Source: Palsa-504 sp963744575 (GTDB taxonomy: Bacteria > Actinomycetota > Actinomycetes > Streptosporangiales > Streptosporangiaceae). From it: a stretch of 64,000 bases of DNA. Every line of letters begins with the position of its first letter. The first letter of the stretch is position 1. Under the pieces are notes generated by a model, which worked only from the letters and a program-made list of their open reading frames with translations, ran no database searches and was not told the DNA's origin. The position numbers and the translations under genes were made by a program. The stretch spans positions 1-64,000 of the forward strand of contig CAVUUF010000020.1 in the NCBI GenBank assembly GCA_963744575.1. The letters run 5' to 3'. Shown here piece after piece: positions 1-9,365 of this stretch.

Positions 1-102
1 GCCCGGAGGTACGCGGAGACCGCCGTCTCCTTTCGCCCCCCTGGGACCGGAGCGACGAAGACTGCCTACAGCATTTGGTCCCGCATGCCTTATCTCACCG
101 GC

Positions 103-129
103 TTGACACCACGCCCTTGATGGTGTCAA
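103..129. promoter_or_regulatory. Inverted repeat, candidate operator upstream of the catabolic operon
   Basis: TTGACACCA (103-111) and TGGTGTCAA (121-129) form a perfect 9-bp inverted repeat with a 9-nt spacer. It ends 51 nt before the permease start. The left arm contains TTGACA, a consensus -35 hexamer, so a bound dimeric regulator could block transcription. No convincing -10 was found and no regulator gene lies beside it. A transcript hairpin is the alternative reading. Confidence 0.5.
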
Positions 130-180
130 TCTCGCCACAGCGGACGATAGATCCAGCATATCTTCTCAGATGCAGGGGTC

Positions 181-1716
181 GTGATGGCGCCGAGCACTTT
201 CCGCCTGAAGGTACTGGACCCACTGGGCCTGAACTGGAAGCTTTTCGGCGGCGGCAGGACCCCTCGGCCTGGCGAGGTTGTCCGGCCAGATGAGCGGCTC
301 TCCTGGGGCCGTACGGCCGGTCTCGGGTTCCAGCACGTATTCGCGATGTTCGGCGCGACCTTCGTATTCCCGATCGTCATGGGCCTCAACCCGAATACCG
401 CCCTGCTGATGACGGGAATAGCCACGATCCTCTTCCTGCTCATCGTCCAGAACAAGGTCCCGAGCTATCTTGGCACCAGCGCGTCGTTCGTGGGCGCCGT
501 GGTGGCGATCCGCGCCGCCGGCGGCACAAGCGCAACCGTCACCGGGTCCATCCTGGTGGCCGGCCTAGTCCTGGCAGCGTGCGGCCTGCTCGTACACTTC
601 GCGGGTTCGCGGGTGATCCATGCCGTGCTGCCCCCTGTGGTCACGGGGGCCGTCGTCATGCTCATCGGCTTCAACCTGGCACCGGTGGTGGCCTCGACGT
701 ACTGGCCGCAGGACCAGTGGATCGCGCTCATCACGATGACCGCGGTGCTCCTCATGAGCGTGCTGTTGCCCGGCTTCTGGAGCCGGATCGCCATCTTCCT
801 CGGACTGATTTTCGGTTTCCTGCTTTCGTGGGCCTTCGATAAGATCTTTGGCAAGATCACCTCGTACGACGCTGCGGTCGGCCACATAACGACCCACTTC
901 CGGGTCAACTTCGCCAATGTGAATCACGCCGCCTGGGTCGGGCTTCCGCCGTTTCATGCTCCCAACTTCAAGGCGTCAGCCATTGTGCTCGCGCTGCCCG
1001 CCGTGATCGCGCTGATCGCCGAGAACACCGGCCATGTCAAGGCGGTCGCGGCAATGACCGGCTACGACCTCGACCCGGTGATGGGCCGCGCGATCCTCGC
1101 GGACGGGATCGGGACGACGATCGCCACGGCGGTCGGCGGCTCGCCGACCACGACGTACGCCGAGAACATCGGTGTCATGGCGGCGACCCGCGTCTACTCC
1201 ACCGCCGCCTACTACATCGCGGCAATCGTCGCCATCCTGTTCGGGCTGTGCCCCAAGTTCGGGGCACTCATCGCGGCAACACCCGGAGGCGTGCTCGGCG
1301 GCATCACGGTCATCCTCTACGGGATGATCGGGCTGCTCGGTGCCAAGATCTGGATAGATAACCGGGTCGACCTCGGGAACCCGATTAACCTGCTGCCGCT
1401 CGCCGCCGGCATCATCGCCGGCATCGGCGATGTGACGCTCAAGATCACCAGCAGCTTCACGCTGTCGGGCATAGCCCTCGGCACAATCGTCACGATCCTC
1501 GCCTACCACATGCTGCGGCTGGTCGCCCCGCCGCACCTGCGGGAGGAGCCGCAGGTTGAGGGTCGTGTCTACGAGCGCGGTGCTGGCCTGGTCGTCGGCG
1601 ACGTTGAGACGCCGCAGGGAGAGGTCTCGCCGTTCCGTGACGAATTCGAGAAACCCGCCGGCCCCCGTCATCAAGCTGACGGGCCCGCTCGGGGCGGCCC
1701 CCCGCCTGCTCCCTGA
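181..1716 (+). CDS. NCS2-family nucleobase (uracil/xanthine-type) permease
   Basis: Integral membrane importer of nucleobases, probably proton-coupled. The 511-residue protein has about 12-14 hydrophobic segments and the family signatures: AENTGHVKAV near residue 280, then GGSPTTTYAENIG near 320 in the substrate-binding TM8-TM10 region. The C-terminal 60 residues are hydrophilic and Pro/Gly-rich, probably a cytoplasmic tail. The start is a GTG at 181. The gene opens a co-directional run of catabolic genes (next start 17 nt after the stop). That suggests it brings in the compound the downstream molybdenum hydroxylase oxidises. The substrate (uracil, xanthine or another base) cannot be settled from sequence. 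Confidence 0.88.
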   Translation: MMAPSTFRLKVLDPLGLNWKLFGGGRTPRPGEVVRPDERLSWGRTAGLGFQHVFAMFGATFVFPIVMGLNPNTALLMTGIATILFLLIVQNKVPSYLGTSASFVGAVVAIRAAGGTSATVTGSILVAGLVLAACGLLVHFAGSRVIHAVLPPVVTGAVVMLIGFNLAPVVASTYWPQDQWIALITMTAVLLMSVLLPGFWSRIAIFLGLIFGFLLSWAFDKIFGKITSYDAAVGHITTHFRVNFANVNHAAWVGLPPFHAPNFKASAIVLALPAVIALIAENTGHVKAVAAMTGYDLDPVMGRAILADGIGTTIATAVGGSPTTTYAENIGVMAATRVYSTAAYYIAAIVAILFGLCPKFGALIAATPGGVLGGITVILYGMIGLLGAKIWIDNRVDLGNPINLLPLAAGIIAGIGDVTLKITSSFTLSGIALGTIVTILAYHMLRLVAPPHLREEPQVEGRVYERGAGLVVGDVETPQGEVSPFRDEFEKPAGPRHQADGPARGGPPPAP

Positions 1717-1733
1717 GGAAGGGCGACCGGCCG

Positions 1734-2618
1734 ATGAAACCGCCATCCTTTCGCTACCACGGGCCGACAACTGTCAAGGAGGCAATCGACGTGCTCGCCG
1801 ACGTCGGCGGCGACGGCAAGGTGCTGGCAGGCGGGCAGAGCCTGATCCCGATCCTCAACATGCGGCTCGCCGCACCGCACGATCTCGTCGACATCAACGG
1901 CGTGCGCGAGCTCGACACCGTGACGGTCGGCGCCGATGGCGTCAGGGTCGGGGCGCTGGCACGGCACGCCCGGGTGGAGCACGACCGTGAGGCGTACGCC
2001 ACGGTGCCGCTCCTGCGGCAGGCGCTGAAACTTGTCGCGCATCCGGTGATCCGCAACCGTGGCACGACGGTCGGCAGTCTCGTGCACGCCGACCCGTCCG
2101 GTGAGATGACCGCGGTGCTGGCGTTGCTTGGCGGCAGCGTCGAGGTGGCCAGCCGCCAGGGGCGGCGCACGGTCATGGCCGAGGACTTCTTCGTCGCGCC
2201 GCTCGAGTCGGCCATGCAAGCCGGCGAGCTTGCCGTCTCCGCTTTCTTCCCGCGGCAGCCTGGGCGCACGGGCACAGCGTTCGTAGAAGTGGCCCGCCGA
2301 CATGGTGACTACGCGGTCTGTGGCGTGGCCGCCGCCGTCGGCCTCGATGACGACTTGCGCGTCACCTCGGCGCGTACCGCGTACATCAGCGTCGGCCCGA
2401 CGCCGGTGGTGATTGACGTTACCGAGGCTGTCGTCGGAGCCTTGGCCGACACGGCGGACTGGGCAGCGGCCGGCCAGCTGGCCGCCGGTCAAGTCGAGCC
2501 GGAGCCGGATATTCACGCGACCGCCGAGTACCGGCGGCATCTGGTCATGGTGCTGACTGGCCGGGCGCTGCGGGAGGCGGCCTCGCGGGCGCTGCCGGAG
2601 AACGAGCCGACGTCATGA
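1734..2618 (+). CDS. Molybdenum hydroxylase FAD-binding (medium) subunit
   Basis: FAD-binding subunit of a xanthine dehydrogenase/CO dehydrogenase-family hydroxylase, 294 residues (family usually 280-300). AGGQSLIPILNMRL near residue 33 and TVGSLVHADPSGEM near 112 are the two FAD pyrophosphate loops of the CoxM/XdhB family. It passes electrons from the iron-sulfur subunit to an acceptor. Its 3' end overlaps the small-subunit start by 4 nt (ATGA), giving the order M-S-L typical of prokaryotic three-subunit enzymes. Confidence 0.9.
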   Translation: MKPPSFRYHGPTTVKEAIDVLADVGGDGKVLAGGQSLIPILNMRLAAPHDLVDINGVRELDTVTVGADGVRVGALARHARVEHDREAYATVPLLRQALKLVAHPVIRNRGTTVGSLVHADPSGEMTAVLALLGGSVEVASRQGRRTVMAEDFFVAPLESAMQAGELAVSAFFPRQPGRTGTAFVEVARRHGDYAVCGVAAAVGLDDDLRVTSARTAYISVGPTPVVIDVTEAVVGALADTADWAAAGQLAAGQVEPEPDIHATAEYRRHLVMVLTGRALREAASRALPENEPTS

Positions 2619-3121
2619 CGGCCGAGCAGATGACGGAAGTGTCCGTCGTGGTCAACGGCGTGCTCCAGACCGCAACCGTACCGGTGCGCCGCCTGCTCGC
2701 CGATTTCCTGCGTCAAGATCTCGGGCTCACCGGCACGCACCTCGGCTGCGAGCACGGCGTGTGCGGCGCGTGCACCGTGCTGGTCGACGGCAGGCCGGTC
2801 CGCTCCTGCCTCATGTTCGTGACCGGGGCCAGCGGCCACCAAGTTACCACGGTCGAGGGGCTGGCGGGGCCGGACGGCTCGCTGCACCCGGTGCAGCAGG
2901 CGTTCATCGACTGCCACGGCCTGCAGTGCGGCTTTTGCACTCCCGGTTTCCTCACCACGATCGCCGCGTTCCTGGCCGAGGAACCGGATCCCACCGAGGC
3001 GTCGGCGCGCGAAGCGGTGTCCGGCAACCTGTGCCGCTGCACCGGCTACCAGAACATTGTCCGTGCCGTCTTGCGGGCGGCCGAGCTGGCCCGGGCCGAG
3101 GCGGGGGGAGCCGCGCCGTGA
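2615..3121 (+). CDS. Molybdenum hydroxylase [2Fe-2S] (small) subunit
   Basis: A 168-residue iron-sulfur subunit. The plant-type ferredoxin cluster is seen as CEHGVCGACTVLVDG followed by a fourth Cys in RSC (residues about 46-68). The second, four-helix cluster domain shows CGFCTPGF and CRCTGYQ (residues about 106-150). Length and all eight cysteines are as in CoxS/XdhC-type subunits. It overlaps both neighbours by 4 nt (ATGA upstream, GTGA downstream), so the three subunits should be made in step. Confidence 0.93.
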   Translation: MTAEQMTEVSVVVNGVLQTATVPVRRLLADFLRQDLGLTGTHLGCEHGVCGACTVLVDGRPVRSCLMFVTGASGHQVTTVEGLAGPDGSLHPVQQAFIDCHGLQCGFCTPGFLTTIAAFLAEEPDPTEASAREAVSGNLCRCTGYQNIVRAVLRAAELARAEAGGAAP

Positions 3122-5577
3122 CGACCAAGATGTTCGGTTCCCCGATTCCGCGCCGGGAGGACCCGCGGCTGGTCACCGGCTGCGGCCGCTATCTGGACGA
3201 CCTCGGGCCGGCGGCCCTCGCCGCGGCTTTCGTCCGCAGCCCGCATGCGCATGCGCGGATCGGTGATATCGACGTCAGCGACGCGCTGGATGTCGAGGGC
3301 CTGGTGGCCATCTACACCTACGACGACCTTGCCGGCGCCGTCGCGGAGCCGCTGCCGCTGCTCATCCCGCACCCCGGCCTGCAACGGCCGAAGACCGGCT
3401 ATGCCCTGGCGAAAGAGCTTGTCAACCATGTCGGAGAACCAGTCGTCATGGTGGTCGCCAGCGACCGGTACATCGCTGAGGACGTCCGCGACCGGATCCG
3501 CGTCGACTACCAGGTGCTGCCGCCCGTCGTCGGCATCGAGGCCGCCTGGCAGGCGGAGCATCTGGTGCACCCCGACGTGCCGGGCAACATCGCGGCGCAT
3601 TTCGTGCAGGAGGTGGGCGACGCGCCCGCAGCGATCGGGTCCGCGCCGCACCAGCTCGAGGTCACCCTCTCGGTCGAGCGCAGTGCATCAATGCCGATGG
3701 AGGGCAAGGGCGTCTGCGCCCGGTGGGACGCTGGCGACGGCAGCCTCCGCGTCTACTCCTCGACCCAGACGTCGACCAGCGTCCGCGCTGCGATCGCCAC
3801 CAAGCTGGACCTGCCGCTCACCAAGGTGGAGGTGGTCGCGCCCGATGTCGGCGGCGGCTTCGGGGTGAAAATCATGCACCCGTGGCCGGAGGAGATCCTG
3901 GTGCCCTGGGCGGCCCGCCGCCTGGACCGCGAGGTCAAGTGGGTCGAGGACCGGCGCGAGCACTTCATCTCCTCGGCGCATGAGCGCGCCCAGGAGCAGG
4001 TGATCCGGGTCGGTTTCGACGATGACGGCCGAGTCCTCGGCCTGGACGCCCAGATCCGCCACGACAACGGCGCGTACACGCCCTACGGCATCATCGTCCC
4101 GATCATCACCTCCACCCAGCTGGTCGGCCCGTACAAACTCGGCGCCTACCGGGTGGAGTTCTGGAGCCTCTACACCAACACGGTGATCGTGATCCCCTAC
4201 CGGGGCGCCGGGCGGCCCCAGGCCGTCTTCGCCATGGAACGGACGATGGATCGCATCGCCGACTACCTGGGCAAGGATCGGGCTGAGGTCCGCTCGGCCA
4301 ACTTCATCTCACCCGACGAAATGCCCTATGACCAGGGGCTCATCTTCCAGGACGGCCGCCCGGTCATCTACGACTCCGGCGACTACCCGGCATCGCTCGG
4401 CAAGCTCAAGGCGCTCATCGGCTGGGATGAATTCGAAACCTTCCGTGACAGCTGCCGACAGGCGGGCCGCCGGGTCGGGATCGGCCTGGCCTGCTACGTC
4501 GAGGGCACCGCGGTCGGGCCGTACGAGGGCGCGCACGTCAACGTCGAGCCATCCGGCCGCGTCATGGTGTCCACCGGCCTGTCCAGCCAGGGCCAGGGCC
4601 ACCAGACGGTCTTCGCCCAGATCGTGGCGGACGAGCTCGGGGTGCCCATCGAGGATGTGCACGTCACCACCGGTGACACCCGCCGCTTCGGCTACGCGGT
4701 GGGGACCTTCGCATCCCGCGCGGCCGTCATGAGCGGGAACGCGATGGCCCTGGCCGCGCGGCGGGTGCGCAAGAAAGCCCTCGGCATCGCCGCGAGCGCA
4801 CTCGAGGCCAGCCCGGACGACCTTGACATCGTCGACGGCAATGTCCAGGTAAAAGGGGATCCGGCGACCGCGATACCGCTGCGGACGATCGCGGTGCTGT
4901 CCAACCCGCTGCGCTATGCCTTCGATGAGGAGTCGCGGCGGGCCACCCAGTTCAGCCGTGGCGTGCCCGGGGACAAGCCGCCCATCGGCGAGGACGAGGC
5001 GCCCGGGCTGGAGGGCACCGACTACTACTCGCCGGTCCGGTCCACCTTCGCCAACGGCATGCACGCGGTGATCGTCGAGACCGACCCGGAGACGGCCGAG
5101 ATCCGCGTCCTGCGCTACTGCGTCGTGCACGACTGCGGCCGGCTGGTGAACCCGCGCATCGTCGAAGGGCAGATCCACGGCGGCGTGGCGCAGGGGGTCG
5201 GCGGCGCGCTCTACGAGCGAATGGTCTATGACGAGAACGGGCAGTTGCTCAACGCATCGTTCATGGACTTCCTCATGCCGTACGCGAGCGAGGTGCCCAC
5301 CGTGGAGACCGACCACCTGGAGACGCCATCACCGCTGAATCCGCTCGGCATCAAGGGTGCGGGTGAGGCGGGCGTCATCCCCGGCGCCGCCGTCATCGCC
5401 TCCGCGATCGAGGACGCCGAAGGCATCCAGATCAGCCGGATGCCCATCTCACCCAGCGAACTGTTCCACCTTCGCCAGCTGGCCGCCGCCGGCCAGGTCC
5501 CGCTGACCAGGCGGGGCGAGCAGCGCACGGCCGAGGTCCACTCCGTCCAGCGGAAGGACGTGAAAGGTAAGGCATGA
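3118..5577 (+). CDS. Molybdenum hydroxylase catalytic (large) subunit
   Basis: Molybdopterin-binding catalytic subunit, 819 residues from a GTG overlapping the small-subunit stop. The aldehyde oxidase/xanthine dehydrogenase a/b hammerhead starts near residue 15, with GRYLDDL and FVRSPHAHARI. The Mo-cofactor domain follows, with VGGGFGVK, YRGAGRPQAVFAMER and, near the C-terminus, GIKGAGEAG, which holds the catalytic glutamate. CO dehydrogenases carry a Cys-containing AYRCSFR loop where this has YRGAGRP, so CO oxidation is unlikely. Context (nucleobase permease, barbiturase homologue, deaminase) suggests hydroxylation of a heterocycle such as uracil; that substrate is inferred. Confidence 0.9.
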   Translation: MTTKMFGSPIPRREDPRLVTGCGRYLDDLGPAALAAAFVRSPHAHARIGDIDVSDALDVEGLVAIYTYDDLAGAVAEPLPLLIPHPGLQRPKTGYALAKELVNHVGEPVVMVVASDRYIAEDVRDRIRVDYQVLPPVVGIEAAWQAEHLVHPDVPGNIAAHFVQEVGDAPAAIGSAPHQLEVTLSVERSASMPMEGKGVCARWDAGDGSLRVYSSTQTSTSVRAAIATKLDLPLTKVEVVAPDVGGGFGVKIMHPWPEEILVPWAARRLDREVKWVEDRREHFISSAHERAQEQVIRVGFDDDGRVLGLDAQIRHDNGAYTPYGIIVPIITSTQLVGPYKLGAYRVEFWSLYTNTVIVIPYRGAGRPQAVFAMERTMDRIADYLGKDRAEVRSANFISPDEMPYDQGLIFQDGRPVIYDSGDYPASLGKLKALIGWDEFETFRDSCRQAGRRVGIGLACYVEGTAVGPYEGAHVNVEPSGRVMVSTGLSSQGQGHQTVFAQIVADELGVPIEDVHVTTGDTRRFGYAVGTFASRAAVMSGNAMALAARRVRKKALGIAASALEASPDDLDIVDGNVQVKGDPATAIPLRTIAVLSNPLRYAFDEESRRATQFSRGVPGDKPPIGEDEAPGLEGTDYYSPVRSTFANGMHAVIVETDPETAEIRVLRYCVVHDCGRLVNPRIVEGQIHGGVAQGVGGALYERMVYDENGQLLNASFMDFLMPYASEVPTVETDHLETPSPLNPLGIKGAGEAGVIPGAAVIASAIEDAEGIQISRMPISPSELFHLRQLAAAGQVPLTRRGEQRTAEVHSVQRKDVKGKA

Positions 5578-6239
5578 AGATAGCAGGCAACACCACATTG
5601 CATGCCTCACGCGACCGCGTCTGGCAGGCACTCAATGACCCCGAGGTACTCGTTCGGACCATCCCAGGCGTCCAAGAACTGCGCACCACCGGGCAGGACT
5701 CCTACCAGATGACCCTGAACGCAGGCGTGGCGTCCATCAAGGGAACCTACCAGGGCAGCGTCAAGCTCACCGACCAGCAGGCTCCGGACTCGTTCATCTT
5801 GCACGCCGCCGGGTCCGGCGCCCCGGGCACGGTCAACGCGAAGGTCAAGGTGACCCTCGCCGAGGCAAGTGACAGCGAGACCCGGCTGGAGTACGACGCC
5901 GACGCGGCCGTCGGTGGCATGATCGGCGGCGTCGGGCAGCGGGTCCTCAGCGGGGTGGCGAAGAAGACCGCCGGCGAGTTCTTCCAGGCGGTCGACGACG
6001 TGCTGACCGGGCGGGTAGCGGAGGTACCGGCGGCCGCTGCCGCGCCTGGGGCGCTGGAGGCCATCCCGGCACCGCTGGCCGCCGCTCCCGAGGGGGTGTA
6101 CCGTGCCCCGGCCGCCGCGGCCGCGGCCGGGCCGCTCGCCCGGCTACCGGGATCGGAGTTCGCCAAGGGCGCCGTGTTCGGCGCGGCCGTGGCGCTGCTC
6201 GGGGTCGTGGTCGGCGGGCTTCTGGGCCGACGGCGGTAG
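5574..6239 (+). CDS. CoxG-like SRPBCC protein with C-terminal membrane anchor
   Basis: Residues 1-145 match the CoxG/SRPBCC fold (MKIAGNTTLHASRDRVWQAL start, VGQRVLSG near 125). An Ala/Pro-rich linker and one hydrophobic segment (GAVFGAAVALLGVVVGGLLG, about residues 198-217) follow, ending in arginines. In carboxydotrophs CoxG helps dock the hydroxylase to the membrane, and a similar role is likely here. The start overlaps the catalytic-subunit stop (ATGA). At 221 residues it is a typical length. Confidence 0.85.
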   Translation: MKIAGNTTLHASRDRVWQALNDPEVLVRTIPGVQELRTTGQDSYQMTLNAGVASIKGTYQGSVKLTDQQAPDSFILHAAGSGAPGTVNAKVKVTLAEASDSETRLEYDADAAVGGMIGGVGQRVLSGVAKKTAGEFFQAVDDVLTGRVAEVPAAAAAPGALEAIPAPLAAAPEGVYRAPAAAAAAGPLARLPGSEFAKGAVFGAAVALLGVVVGGLLGRRR

Positions 6240-6284
6240 ACGGCGGCCCACCACGACGCCCGGCAACGATAGGAGAGAGACATC

Positions 6285-7226
6285 ATGCAGGCATTCACCG
6301 CGGCCGCCGTCCAGATCTCGCCGGAGGCGGGCCCGCTCGCCGCGTCGTCCATCAAGGCCAACTGCGCCAAGGCCGTCCAGTTCGCCGAGCGCTGTTTCGA
6401 CGCCACGGGCGCCGACCTGATCGTGCTGCCTGAGTCCGCCTCCACCGGCTTCACACCGGGTGTTGAGCCGGCCGAGCTCTGGCGTCTCGTGTCCCCGGTT
6501 CCGGGCGCGATCACCGAGCCGCTGCAGGACGTAGCCCGGCGACTGGGCACCCACGTCGTCTGGGGGACCTACGAGCGAGGTCCCGAACCGGGGATCGTCT
6601 ACAATTCGGCCGTGTTGATCGGGCCTGCCGGTGAGGTCCTCGGGATCTACCGCAAGACCCATCCGTTCCACTCCGAGAACACCTCCATGGGCGGGTGGGT
6701 GACCCCGGGCGACACGGTGACCGTGGTGGACACGGGGTTCGCCCGGATCGGGTTCATGATCTGCTTCGACGGCGACTACCCGGAGCTGGCCCGGATCCAG
6801 GCGGTACAGGGCGCGGAGGTCATCTGCCGGCCCTCGGCGCTGCTGCGGTCGGCAGACCTGTGGGAGCTGACCTGCCGGGCCCGGGCCTACGACAACCACA
6901 CCTACCTGATCGGCGCCAACGCCACCGGCTCCGACCCGGTCGGGGCCCTGTACTTCGGCAACTCGATCATCGTCACCCCCATCGCCACCGTGCTGGCCCG
7001 CGCCGCCAGCCACGAGTCGTGGATCTCGGCACGGCTCGACCCCGAGCAGGCGATGGCGAGCCTCACCCCCGGCTCAAGCGTGCCCCAGGTGTTCGACCAC
7101 GTAGCCGACCGCAACCTCGCGCTCATCCGCCGTTACGCCGACGACCTGCAACGCCCGGCTCGGACGTCGTTTCCCCACGCCGGTCTCCGGCCCGGCAACC
7201 AGCCCGAACAGTACCCGTACGAGTAA
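6285..7226 (+). CDS. Nitrilase-superfamily carbon-nitrogen hydrolase (amidase/carbamoylase type)
   Basis: A 313-residue cytosolic amidohydrolase. The catalytic triad is visible: Glu in VLPESASTG (about residue 49), Lys in IYRKTHPF (about 125) and Cys in FMICFDGDYPE (about 162). The family cleaves amides, nitriles or N-carbamoyl groups. AGGAGAG lies close upstream of the ATG. Lying between the hydroxylase and hydantoinase genes, it could hydrolyse an amide or ureido intermediate, for example malonamate in the route proposed here. The exact substrate is not predictable. Confidence 0.85.
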   Translation: MQAFTAAAVQISPEAGPLAASSIKANCAKAVQFAERCFDATGADLIVLPESASTGFTPGVEPAELWRLVSPVPGAITEPLQDVARRLGTHVVWGTYERGPEPGIVYNSAVLIGPAGEVLGIYRKTHPFHSENTSMGGWVTPGDTVTVVDTGFARIGFMICFDGDYPELARIQAVQGAEVICRPSALLRSADLWELTCRARAYDNHTYLIGANATGSDPVGALYFGNSIIVTPIATVLARAASHESWISARLDPEQAMASLTPGSSVPQVFDHVADRNLALIRRYADDLQRPARTSFPHAGLRPGNQPEQYPYE

Positions 7227-7244
7227 ACAGCCGGAGGAGTCGGC

Positions 7245-9365
7245 ATGCCAGCACGCATCCGCCTGGGCATCGACACCGGCGGCACCTTCACCGACATCGT
7301 CGCGTTCGACGAAGACACCGGCGCGATCGTCACGACCAAGACGCCGTCCACTCCAGCGGACCCGGCGGAAGGGTTCATGACCGGCGTGCACAAGGTGCTC
7401 GGGATGCTCGGCCTCGGCGGAGCCGACCTGGTCGCGGTCAGCCACGGCACCACCGTGGCCACCAACCAGTTGCTCGAAGGCAAGGTCAGCGGCCTCGGCT
7501 TCATCACCACCGAGGGATACCGGTACATCCTCGAGATCGCCCGGCAGTCAGTGCCCGACAGCTACGGCAACTCCTACTTCTGGGTCAAGCCCGACCGGAT
7601 CGTGCCCGTCGACCTAATCCGCGAAGTCGGCGGCCGGCTGGACTTCGACGGCAACGAGATCCGGCCCTTCGACACCGAGCACGCCGCCGCGACGGCCCGC
7701 TGGTTCCGCGACCGCGGCATCACCACGGTCGGCGTGTGCTTCCTGCACGCATATGCCAACCCTTCCCACGAGCTCAAGATGCGCGACATCCTCGCTGCCG
7801 AGCACCCGGACTGCACCGTCTCCATCAGCTCCGAGGTGCTGCGCGAGTACCGCGAGTACGAAAGATCGGTGACCACGCTCGTCGACGCCGCCGTCAAGCC
7901 AAAGGTGATGCGCTACATCACCAATATCAAGAACCGGTTCGACACCTTCACCGAGCGGGCGCAGGACGTCCCCCGCCAGGTGCCGTTCTACATCATGAAG
8001 AGTAACGGCGGCGTGCTGTCGGCCGACGAGGTCGTGCACCAGCCGATCACCACCGTGCTATCCGGGCCGGCCGCCGGGGCGCTCGGCGCGGCGCTGATCG
8101 CGCAGCGAGCTGGCTACGACCGCGTGCTCACCCTGGACGGCGGCGGCACCTCGACCGACGTGGCGGTCGTGCTGTCGGGAGAGCCGACGCTCACCACGGA
8201 GGGGTCGGTCGGTGCGTTCCCGTCCAAGATCCCGATGATCGACGTGGTGACCGTCGGGGCGGGCGGCGGTTCCATCGCATGGATCTCGCCGGAGGGCACG
8301 CTCAAGGTCGGCCCGCACTCCGCCGGCGCCGACCCCGGCCCGCTGTGCTACGGCAAGGGCGGCACCGAGCCGACCATCACCGACGCGCATCTCGCGCTCG
8401 GCCGGATCCCGCCGCACCTGCTCGGCGGCGAGATCCCGCTGAACGCGAACGCCGCCCGGGACGGGCTGAGCAAGCTGGCCAGAAATCTCGGCCTGGGCCT
8501 GGAGGACTGCGCCAGGGGCACACTGGAGATCTCGGCGTGGAACCAGGCCAATGCGCTGCGCCAGGTCACCGTGAAGCGCGGGCTCGATTTGCTGGACTTC
8601 ATCATGGTGACCTTCGGCGGCTCCGGGTCGCTGCTGGCCTGCCGCCTCATCGACATCCTCGGGCTGCCGGCCGTCCTGGTGCCACCGGACCCGGGCAACG
8701 TGTCGGCCTTCGGGCTGCTGACGGTGGACGTGAAGAACGACTACGTGCAGACCGCCGTCTCTCGCCACGCCGACCTCGACCTCGGCCGGATTGGCCGCCT
8801 GTACGCCCGGCTGCAGGACCAGGCTGCGCAGGCGCTGGCCAAGGAGGGTTTCCCGCCCGACCAGCACCGCTTCGCGCGCAGCGCCGACCTGCGCTACTTC
8901 GGTCAGGCGTTCGAGGTGCGGGTGCCGACCCCGGACGGCCCGGTCAACCGCGCGTTCGCCGAGACCGTCGCCGAGTCGTTCCACCGCGCCCACGAGCAGC
9001 TGTACGGCTACTGCTTCCGCAGCGACCCGAGCCAGCAGGTCGAATGGGTGAACCTGCGGGTCACCGGCATCGGCCCGATCCGGCGGCCGGGCTCCCGGCG
9101 GTTCGCCCCCGCCGACGGTGACCCGGGCCGGGCCCGTACTGGCAGCAGACCCGTCTGCTTCGCCGGCTGGGCCGAGACACCCATCTACGACCGTGCCAAG
9201 CTGGCGGCGGGAGACCGACTAACCGGGCCGGCCGTGATCGAGGAGTTCGGCTCCACGATCCCCGTCCACCCTGGATTCGCCGTCTGCGTCGACGGCTTCG
9301 GCAACATCATCGTCACCCAGGCCGGCGCCGGGCCCGCAGCCGCACCAGTGACGGTGACGCCGTGA
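7245..9365 (+). CDS. hyuA: Hydantoinase/oxoprolinase family protein, A subunit
   Basis: A 706-residue HyuA-type subunit. The ASKHA phosphate loops GIDTGGTFTDIV (residues about 5-16) and DGGGTSTDV (about 297) indicate ATP use. The family includes N-methylhydantoinase, 5-oxoprolinase and acetone carboxylase subunits, which couple ATP hydrolysis to opening a cyclic amide or to activating a ketone. It is 19 nt downstream of the nitrilase gene and overlaps hyuB by 4 nt, so the two probably form one complex. The substrate is unknown. Confidence 0.88.
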   Translation: MPARIRLGIDTGGTFTDIVAFDEDTGAIVTTKTPSTPADPAEGFMTGVHKVLGMLGLGGADLVAVSHGTTVATNQLLEGKVSGLGFITTEGYRYILEIARQSVPDSYGNSYFWVKPDRIVPVDLIREVGGRLDFDGNEIRPFDTEHAAATARWFRDRGITTVGVCFLHAYANPSHELKMRDILAAEHPDCTVSISSEVLREYREYERSVTTLVDAAVKPKVMRYITNIKNRFDTFTERAQDVPRQVPFYIMKSNGGVLSADEVVHQPITTVLSGPAAGALGAALIAQRAGYDRVLTLDGGGTSTDVAVVLSGEPTLTTEGSVGAFPSKIPMIDVVTVGAGGGSIAWISPEGTLKVGPHSAGADPGPLCYGKGGTEPTITDAHLALGRIPPHLLGGEIPLNANAARDGLSKLARNLGLGLEDCARGTLEISAWNQANALRQVTVKRGLDLLDFIMVTFGGSGSLLACRLIDILGLPAVLVPPDPGNVSAFGLLTVDVKNDYVQTAVSRHADLDLGRIGRLYARLQDQAAQALAKEGFPPDQHRFARSADLRYFGQAFEVRVPTPDGPVNRAFAETVAESFHRAHEQLYGYCFRSDPSQQVEWVNLRVTGIGPIRRPGSRRFAPADGDPGRARTGSRPVCFAGWAETPIYDRAKLAAGDRLTGPAVIEEFGSTIPVHPGFAVCVDGFGNIIVTQAGAGPAAAPVTVTP

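Noticed and set aside
2761..3117. N-terminal extension of the catalytic subunit reading frame
   Set aside because: It is an out-of-frame reading of the iron-sulfur subunit gene; the GTG at 3118 gives the normal family N-terminus.
3118..5577. Aerobic carbon monoxide dehydrogenase
   Set aside because: The Cys-containing active-site loop of CoxL is replaced by YRGAGRP and context is nucleobase breakdown.
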